Assembly: GCA_020024175.1 (NCBI GenBank)
Contig: JAHHUB010000008.1
Location: forward strand, 1-19,750
Origin: Oscillospiraceae bacterium
GTDB lineage: Bacteria; Bacillota; Clostridia; Oscillospirales; Ruminococcaceae
Reading direction: 5' to 3'
DNA length: 19,750 nucleotides
How positions within the stretch are numbered: the stretch's first letter is position 1; every line of letters begins with the position of its first letter. Of this stretch, positions 15,515 to 19,750 are shown piece by piece. The translations under genes and the position numbers were made by a program. The notes beneath the pieces are model-generated. The model ran no database searches. It saw only the letters and a program-made list of their open reading frames with translations, and was not told the DNA's origin.

Positions 15515-15543
15515 ATTATAAATCATCAAAACAAAAAAATCAA
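15515..15543 (-). promoter_or_regulatory. Sigma-A promoter of the NPSTG-protein gene
   Basis: On the minus strand, TTGATT (15543-15538) and TATAAT (15520-15515) are 17 bases apart. Transcription would begin near 15508, giving a leader of about 73 bases. The inverted repeat at 15483-15509 begins immediately after the -10, at the expected start site. Confidence 0.72.
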
Positions 15544-15816
15544 TACCGTTTTGAAACTGATTTGTAATTATTTCGTAATTTTTATACAGCGTTTTGCACT
15601 TTTTTTATTTGTTTTTATCATCAAATTTATGATATTTTTATATATAAACTGTAAAAAATATGGTTTTCAGTTTTTTGTTTCCTACTCAGACTGACAAATA
15701 CAGTTATTATATGTAAATAGATGAAATAAATTTAAGTGAATTTTAAATATATGCATTTCTTGCCTATATAAAGCGGTTTTATCCATAAAAATTTCTATGT
15801 TTTTATTGCTGTTTAT
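15544..15816. other. AT-rich intergenic DNA between divergent promoters
   Basis: The gap between the divergent NPSTG-protein and pduL promoters contains no convincing gene, hairpin or repeat. A 61-codon open frame (15509-15694, plus) has no ribosome site, a Phe/Ile/Lys-rich composition expected of AT-rich noncoding DNA, and starts inside the inverted repeat. I treat it as noncoding. Confidence 0.55.
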
Positions 15817-15845
15817 TTGACAATATTCTTATAAAGAGTTATAAT
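15817..15845 (+). promoter_or_regulatory. Consensus sigma-A promoter for pduL
   Basis: TTGACA (15817-15822) and TATAAT (15840-15845) with exactly 17 bases between them form a perfect vegetative promoter. The start site should be near 15852, giving a leader of about 70 bases before ATG 15921. Confidence 0.88.
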
Positions 15846-15920
15846 ATTTTCGGAGAATTCTTACTTTTCCACAATAAATTTGTTTATTATTTTGCCATAA
15901 GACGGAACGGAGTGTTTAAT

Positions 15921-16493
15921 ATGAATAAAGTATTAGTTGAAACCAGCGCAAGACATGTTCACCTTTGTGAAGAACATATCAAAGTATTGTTTGGAGAAAA
16001 TGCAAGCCTTACAAAGAAAAAAGACCTCTCCCAACCAGGTCAGTTTGCCTGTGAAGAAAGAGTTACAATCGTAGGCCCTAAAAAATCCATCGAAAGATGT
16101 GTAATTCTTGGACCTGCCAGAAAAGCAACTCAGGTTGAAGTTTCCCTCACAGATGCAAGAACTTTGGGAATTGATGCCCCTGTAAGAGAATCCGGTGATG
16201 TTGCTGGCAGTGGTGCCTGCAAATTGGTAGGCCCTGCAGGTGAAGTTGAAATTTCCGAAGGTGTTATCGCTGCTAAGCGTCATATCCACCTTACACCTGC
16301 TGATGCTGAAACATTCGGCGTTAAAGATAAGGAAAATGTAAAGGTTAAGATTGACTCAAATGGAAGAAGTCTTATATTTGATGATGTAGTATGCCGTGTA
16401 AGTCCAAGCTATGCTACAGCTATGCATATAGATACAGATGAATCCAATGCAGCTTTCTGTATGGGTGAAGTTTACGGTGAAATTATCAAGTAA
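15921..16493 (+). CDS. pduL: PduL-family phosphate acyltransferase (phosphotransacylase)
   Basis: PduL converts acyl-CoA plus phosphate to acyl-phosphate and CoA, feeding ATP formation by an acyl (acetate or propionate) kinase. The 190-residue protein has both halves of the family with paired histidine metal-site motifs: R-H-V-H-L (H12, H14) and R-H-I-H-L-T (H121, H123), plus V-T-I-V-G-P, C-V-I-L-G-P-A-R, K-L-V-G-P-A-G and M-H-I-D-T-D-E-S-N-A-A near the end. No N-terminal encapsulation peptide precedes H12, and no microcompartment genes are nearby, so it is probably a free cytosolic enzyme that can act as a phosphotransacetylase. ATG 15921 follows GGAGTG. GTG 15912 lies within that site. The gene is monocistronic, with a perfect promoter and a strong terminator. 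Confidence 0.93.
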   Translation: MNKVLVETSARHVHLCEEHIKVLFGENASLTKKKDLSQPGQFACEERVTIVGPKKSIERCVILGPARKATQVEVSLTDARTLGIDAPVRESGDVAGSGACKLVGPAGEVEISEGVIAAKRHIHLTPADAETFGVKDKENVKVKIDSNGRSLIFDDVVCRVSPSYATAMHIDTDESNAAFCMGEVYGEIIK

Positions 16494-16523
16494 TCTGTAA
16501 ATTTAATTCTTATGAAATTTTAA

Positions 16524-16561
16524 AAAAATACCCCGAATTTTTTAAAACTCGGGGTATTTTT
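16524..16561. terminator. Bidirectional intrinsic terminator between pduL and the membrane gene
   Basis: AAAAATACCCCGA (16524-16536) pairs perfectly over 13 bp with TCGGGGTATTTTT (16549-16561) around a 12-base loop. A-run and T-run flanks let it work for pduL on plus and for the minus-strand membrane-protein gene ending at 16586. Confidence 0.92.
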
Positions 16562-16585
16562 ATATAAATATTTATTAAAGGCTGT

Positions 16586-17143
16586 TTATACTTTTTTTAT
16601 TATTTTTTTCCTTAAAACCTTAAAATAAACTGTTATAAGCAAGGTCAGTGCAAAATCATAAAAAGCAAAAGTTATGTTGCCTAACACCAGCAAAAGTATT
16701 TCTCCTGCTTTTCCCATAGCTCCCATTTCCATTATAGCTTCTGTTGCACCTATAAATTTGATAAGTACTGTATACATCAAAATCATAGCTGTATTAAATA
16801 TAAGAAATTTTACAACTATTTGAATTGGTTTAAGTTTAATTTTTCTTTCAATAGCCTGTTTAAGTATTGGGTAATATCCAAAAAATGCTATAAAAATCAG
16901 AGCTGCTTCTTTATCGGGAACTATAAACATTGAAAGCAAGGACACCGCAGTGTAAACAAGCCATGCTGTAGAAGGACCGTTTTCTATAACAACAATTATA
17001 AGTATAATACCTGCCATAGCTGGCAAAGCATAAGTAGCAAACGGAAATAATCCCGTCAGAAACATAAGCACCAGACAAAGGGATGATGCCAGTCCTCCCA
17101 AAGCTACCTGTGTACTTTTTCTCATTTTCTTTTCATTTTTCAT
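16586..17143 (-). CDS. Polytopic membrane protein, last gene of the DUF5685/J-protein unit
   Basis: I do not know a function for this 185-residue protein. After a basic N-terminus (M-K-N-E-K-K-M-R-K) it has about five to six hydrophobic segments with short loops: A-L-G-G-L-A-S-S-L-C-L-V-L-M-F-L, a P-F-A-T-Y-A-L-P-A-M-A-G-I-I-L segment, the conserved-looking P-D-K-E-A-A-L-I-F-I-A-F-F-G-Y-Y-P-I, and two more near the end before K-K-I-I-K-K-V. Size and layout recall substrate-binding S components of ECF transporters, but I see no diagnostic motif. The start ATG 17143 is three bases from the J-protein stop, so the pair is translationally coupled. An internal ATG at 17125 is possible. It shares the terminator at 16524-16561 with pduL. 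Confidence 0.82.
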   Translation of the reverse strand: MKNEKKMRKSTQVALGGLASSLCLVLMFLTGLFPFATYALPAMAGIILIIVVIENGPSTAWLVYTAVSLLSMFIVPDKEAALIFIAFFGYYPILKQAIERKIKLKPIQIVVKFLIFNTAMILMYTVLIKFIGATEAIMEMGAMGKAGEILLLVLGNITFAFYDFALTLLITVYFKVLRKKIIKKV

Positions 17144-17146
17144 TTT

Positions 17147-17797
17147 CTAACAGCACCTTATCAAATCTCCACCCATACATTCGCAGCAGCAGTCTGCACA
17201 TATAAGCCCCTGGCATACATCACATCCTGAGCAATTACTGGAAGTGGTATTATATCCTCCTGTATAGGAATTTCCTGGATAACCCTGCTGTCTTTGCCAC
17301 TGAAGCTGTGTCAATGCTCTTCTATATTCTTCATTGGATGGATCTCTTTGAACAGCTATTCTGAAATAGGTAAATGCCTCATTTGCCCAGCCTCTTGTGT
17401 AGTAGATACTTCCCTTTAGGAAATACCATTCTGCATCTCTGGAACTTTCCGGTACACCGTCCAAAATTTCTTCGGCATCTGTAATTCTCTTTTCATTGAT
17501 AAGTCTGCGTACATCGGCAAACTGTGAACTTCTTCCACTGCTTCCTGACTGTCCGTAGCTGTATCCTGTGGATGATTGTCCATATGAATAAGAATTTCCG
17601 CTGCCTTTTTTTCTCATTTCCACAATTTGATCATAGGCACCGTTTATTTCTTTCATTTTTTCAGCGGCAAGGTCTGCCAGAGGATTATTTACATAAGCAT
17701 CGGGATGATATTTTCTTGCCAAATCTCTGTATACCGATTTAATATGTTCATCTGAATCGCTGGGAGATACTCCCAAAACTTTGTATGGGTCTGTCAT
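17147..17797 (-). CDS. J-domain protein with helical repeats and a cysteine-rich tail
   Basis: This 216-residue protein begins with a complete J domain (~residues 3-65): P-Y-K-V-L-G-V, R-D-L-A-R-K-Y and the Hsp70-stimulating H31-P-D33. A Gly/Ser/Tyr-rich linker follows (~66-90), then a helical, TPR-like region (I-T-D-A-E-E-I-L-D; D-A-E-W-Y-F-L-K-G-S-I-Y-Y), and a tail with ten cysteines within 28 residues (C-S-G-C-D-V-C; C-A-D-C-C-C-E-C; final C-C). It is not DnaJ itself: the central CxxCxGxG zinc repeats and the C-terminal substrate domains are absent. I use ATG 17797, preceded by GGATG. TTG 17800 directly before it is equally possible. It follows the DUF5685 gene by about 30 bases. Its partner may be DnaK with a specialised client. 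Confidence 0.88.
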   Translation of the reverse strand: MTDPYKVLGVSPSDSDEHIKSVYRDLARKYHPDAYVNNPLADLAAEKMKEINGAYDQIVEMRKKGSGNSYSYGQSSTGYSYGQSGSSGRSSQFADVRRLINEKRITDAEEILDGVPESSRDAEWYFLKGSIYYTRGWANEAFTYFRIAVQRDPSNEEYRRALTQLQWQRQQGYPGNSYTGGYNTTSSNCSGCDVCQGLICADCCCECMGGDLIRCC

Positions 17798-17827
17798 CAA
17801 TCTACATCCAATCTGCCTTTATGGCTT

Positions 17828-18709
17828 TTATATTTTATCAAATTCCTGACGATTTTTTAAATCAATGGAATTTACCACGGATTTCATACCAAGATAAAAA
17901 ATATTATCCAATATGTGTTTATAACATTTTATATCCAAAAGCTCGTAAGCCTTTATGGTTTCCGCAATATTTAAATACAAAACAGCTTTAATTTCATTTA
18001 TAATATCATCAGTATTATTTTTTTCAAAGCTTTGCAAATTATACGATATTATAAACGGATTATAGCTTTTTGATTTAAAATCATTTTGCAAATCATCAAA
18101 TGCATCACAAAAATATATAAATTTACCAAGGAAATATCCCATTTGTTCCAAAACTCTTTTCTGCATGGTATCATCTGTAATATTTCCGAAAATATATGCC
18201 AGGGATTTTGCTGTGGGTTCTGCTGCTTTGTCAATGGAGCTGCATTTTTCACTTTCCAATTTTGCTTGTTCAGACATTTTTTCACCTATATATTTGTCTG
18301 TTTTTTCATTTTGTTTCAGGGCTTTTTTTCTGAAATTTTTCGCAAAAGGATATATCATATACCATAAAATCTTTTTGAAAAATGTTTCATCTTTAATGTT
18401 GTCTTTAGCTTTGTAATAAAACAGCAGCATGGCAATATCCGAGGCATAATCCACTCCGCCACAGTGCTGACAGCAATCTTTTTTCTTTAGTGGATTAAAA
18501 AGGCAGCCTTCACATTTGGTTTTTGGCATATCTCCATGAACCGCTGTGTAAAGCAGCGACAGAAAAGATAAATCATAGCTAAGTGTAAGCCGTGAAAATA
18601 TCCCGAATTTTCTGCCCATCTCCTTGCAAAGGCCACAGTAAAAAGATTTATACACATCATATTCTATAAACCTCATTTGTGGCTTATAGGGTTTTACATA
18701 TCCGAACAA
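17828..18709 (-). CDS. DUF5685-family protein with two DxxxD motifs
   Basis: This 293-residue, mostly helical protein matches the uncharacterised DUF5685 family (F-G-Y-V-K-P-Y-K-P at the start, then F-Y-C-G-L-C). The N-terminal third holds seven cysteines (C25, C28, C66, C69, C79, C80, C83) that could bind metal. Two acidic motifs follow: D103-N-I-K-D107-E and D206-L-Q-N-D210, each in a helical context and ~100 residues apart. They resemble the paired DxxxD motifs of squalene/phytoene synthases (see findings). That link is inference. The start is TTG 18709, six bases after GGGAGT. No ATG gives the conserved N-terminus. It is first in the unit with the J-protein and membrane protein. A TATAAT on the minus strand (18757-18752) lacks a good -35. 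Confidence 0.85.
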   Translation of the reverse strand: MFGYVKPYKPQMRFIEYDVYKSFYCGLCKEMGRKFGIFSRLTLSYDLSFLSLLYTAVHGDMPKTKCEGCLFNPLKKKDCCQHCGGVDYASDIAMLLFYYKAKDNIKDETFFKKILWYMIYPFAKNFRKKALKQNEKTDKYIGEKMSEQAKLESEKCSSIDKAAEPTAKSLAYIFGNITDDTMQKRVLEQMGYFLGKFIYFCDAFDDLQNDFKSKSYNPFIISYNLQSFEKNNTDDIINEIKAVLYLNIAETIKAYELLDIKCYKHILDNIFYLGMKSVVNSIDLKNRQEFDKI

Positions 18710-18851
18710 ATCAGCACTCCCATATATTTTTTATAATTTTATTGCATAGTAATTATAGTACAATATATTTAATTAAAAAAGGTTAAGAAATTGTTAATTC
18801 TATATAGTTATTTTGGTTTTTAACTGATTTTAAATCTCAAAGGAGGTTTTT

Positions 18852-19412
18852 ATGAATATAATTACAATGTTTTTTCTGGCTTTGGGGCTTTCAGCAGATG
18901 CTTTTACTGTTTCTGTAACCAATGGCATTTGCTATAAAGATATAAATGAAGGCAGAAAATTTTTTTCCGCCTGTTGTTTTGGATTATCTCAGGGGCTTAT
19001 GCCCTGTATGGGATATTATTTCGGAAATATGTGTCAAAAATTCATTACATTTTTTGACCGTTGGCTTATACTGATTATTCTGTGTTTTTTAGGAATTAAT
19101 ATGATTTTTTCAACATTAAAAGAGAAAAAAAAACCTGACTGCAGTATATCTCCCAAAATATTTTCCTATAATCTTATCTTTATGCAAACTATTGCCACCA
19201 GTATTGATGCACTTTCTGTAGGTATTGCACTTGCAACAGAAAATGTAAATATTATATCGTGTGCTTTTATAATTGCTGTTGTAACTTTTGGTCTTTGTCA
19301 GATTGGATTAAAAATCGGTGAAAAGTTCGGCAATTTCTTAAAGGATAAAGCGGAAATTACAGGTGGAATTATACTTATTTTAATAGGGATAAAATTGTTT
19401 TTAGAAAAATAA
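18852..19412 (+). CDS. mntP: Manganese efflux pump MntP
   Basis: MntP exports manganese across the cytoplasmic membrane. The 186-residue protein has six hydrophobic segments in two repeats, each with the family's acidic signature: L-G-L-S-A-D-A-F-T-V-S (near residue 16) and A-T-S-I-D-A-L-S-V-G-I-A (near residue 118). G-Y-Y-F-G-N also fits. Between the halves is a charged loop (L-K-E-K-K-K-P). ATG 18852 follows AAAGGAGG. The 142-base gap before it contains no yybP-ykoY manganese riboswitch that I can recognise and only a weak promoter candidate (TTGCAT 18742, TATATT 18764). The cysteines near residues 41-42 and 52 are additional to the usual pattern. It is divergent from the DUF5685 gene. No terminator with a T-run follows, only two A/T hairpins (19414-19452). 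Confidence 0.92.
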   Translation: MNIITMFFLALGLSADAFTVSVTNGICYKDINEGRKFFSACCFGLSQGLMPCMGYYFGNMCQKFITFFDRWLILIILCFLGINMIFSTLKEKKKPDCSISPKIFSYNLIFMQTIATSIDALSVGIALATENVNIISCAFIIAVVTFGLCQIGLKIGEKFGNFLKDKAEITGGIILILIGIKLFLEK

Positions 19413-19458
19413 ATTAATATAAAACATATTAAATTTAATGATAAACATTAAAAAAGCA

Positions 19459-19487
19459 TTGACAAACATATAATTATGTGTTATTAT
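19459..19487 (+). promoter_or_regulatory. Sigma-A promoter for the last gene
   Basis: TTGACA (19459-19464) and TATTAT (19482-19487) are 17 bases apart and match 11 of 12 consensus bases. Transcription should begin near 19494, very close to the AAAGGAGG at 19501-19508, giving a short leader. Confidence 0.78.
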
Positions 19488-19516
19488 TGCCTCAACATAA
19501 AAAGGAGGTAAATTTT

Positions 19517-19750
19517 ATGAACACAAAAATTATTAAAACAGCAAAAATTCTCAAAAACTTCATTTCGGTGATTTTAGGTCTTACTATTGCAGGAGGTATA
19601 ATAATTTTAATAATTTCGAGTATACTTATGTTTACAAATCCCGAAAATATTAACTACAGAACCACTCTTTCACTTGGCTATTTGGATATTTTATTAAGTG
19701 ATCCTTTATCACCTCAAAATTTTAAAATTATTTTAGCTATAAATACAATA
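19517..19750 (+). CDS. Membrane protein, N-terminal fragment (cut by window end)
   Basis: The frame opens at ATG 19517, eight bases after AAAGGAGG, and is still open at the last base, giving 78 residues. It starts with M-N-T-K-I-I-K-T-A-K-I-L-K-N, followed by a strong transmembrane segment (residues ~15-40: V-I-L-G-L-T-I-A-G-G-I-I-I-L-I-I) and then a polar, Asn/Ser-rich stretch (residues ~41-68), with another hydrophobic stretch beginning at F-K-I-I-L-A-I at the edge. The layout is compatible with DUF2975-type four-helix membrane proteins, but that is a weak guess. It has its own near-consensus promoter and is independent of mntP. Confidence 0.7.
   Translation, partial: MNTKIIKTAKILKNFISVILGLTIAGGIIILIISSILMFTNPENINYRTTLSLGYLDILLSDPLSPQNFKIILAINTI

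Noticed and set aside
15509..15694. 61-codon plus-strand open frame in the gap before pduL
   Set aside because: It has no ribosome site and the Phe/Ile/Lys-rich content of random AT-rich DNA, and it begins within the inverted repeat of the opposite gene.
17147..17797. Annotating the J-domain gene as dnaJ
   Set aside because: It lacks the zinc repeats and C-terminal substrate-binding domains of DnaJ, and no grpE or dnaK is adjacent.
18710..18851. yybP-ykoY manganese riboswitch upstream of mntP
   Set aside because: The gap is short and AT-rich, and none of the conserved loop motifs or GC-rich helices of that riboswitch can be found.
19414..19452. Terminator after mntP
   Set aside because: Two 7-bp A/T hairpins exist (TTAATAT/ATATTAA and TTTAATG/CATTAAA), but they are weak and no T-run follows.

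Overview
The window reads as a chromosomal piece of a flagellated, low-GC, anaerobic Firmicute, most likely a member of the Clostridia. The basis is AT-rich intergenic DNA, strong AGGAGG-type ribosome sites, frequent TTG starts, consensus sigma-A promoters, a CxxC-type L32, a DUF512 protein next to der, a DUF5685 protein next to a J-domain protein, and an orphan PduL. The species cannot be named from the sequence. There are 18 protein genes, two of them cut by the window edges. I see no rRNA, tRNA, IS element, phage gene or CRISPR array.

Layout. (1) 1-6855, plus strand, is housekeeping: the 3' part of pnp, a CNNM/CBS (HlyC/CorC-type) membrane protein, yceD-rpmF behind a perfect TTGACA-17-TATAAT promoter, then a DUF512 PDZ/radical-SAM-like protein and the ribosome-assembly GTPase der. 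(2) 6856-7053 is a convergent gap with two hairpins, each of which pairs best on one strand: a 28-bp hairpin for the der transcript and a terminator for the chemotaxis transcript. (3) 7054-11781, minus strand, is a chemotaxis operon cheA-cheW-cheR-cheB ending in a small ComFB-family gene. (4) Divergent from cheA are a FliK/YlqG-like gene and an overlapping orphan FlhB C-terminal-domain gene (YlqH/FlhX type). A GCCGATAT box that fits the flagellar sigma factor precedes them. (5) 14176-15435, minus strand, encodes a secreted protein with an NPSTG sorting-type tail. Its transcript seems to begin at an unusual inverted repeat with a competing partner. (6) 15921-16493, plus strand, is a PduL phosphotransacylase behind another perfect sigma-A promoter. 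(7) 16586-18709, minus strand, is a three-gene unit: DUF5685 protein, J-domain protein with a ten-cysteine tail, and polytopic membrane protein. (8) mntP and the start of another membrane protein gene close the window on the plus strand.

How the genes work together. CheA, CheW, CheR and CheB form the kinase, coupling and adaptation core of chemotaxis. CheY, CheC/CheD, receptors and the flagellar structural genes must lie elsewhere. The FliK-like/FlhB-C pair opposite cheA makes this a motility locus, and the ComFB protein may add second-messenger input. The least explained unit is DUF5685/J-protein/membrane protein. The DUF5685 protein has two DxxxD motifs placed like those of squalene/phytoene synthases, and both soluble proteins carry dense cysteine clusters. 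I regard this as the best candidate for an undescribed system here, but it is inference from motifs only.
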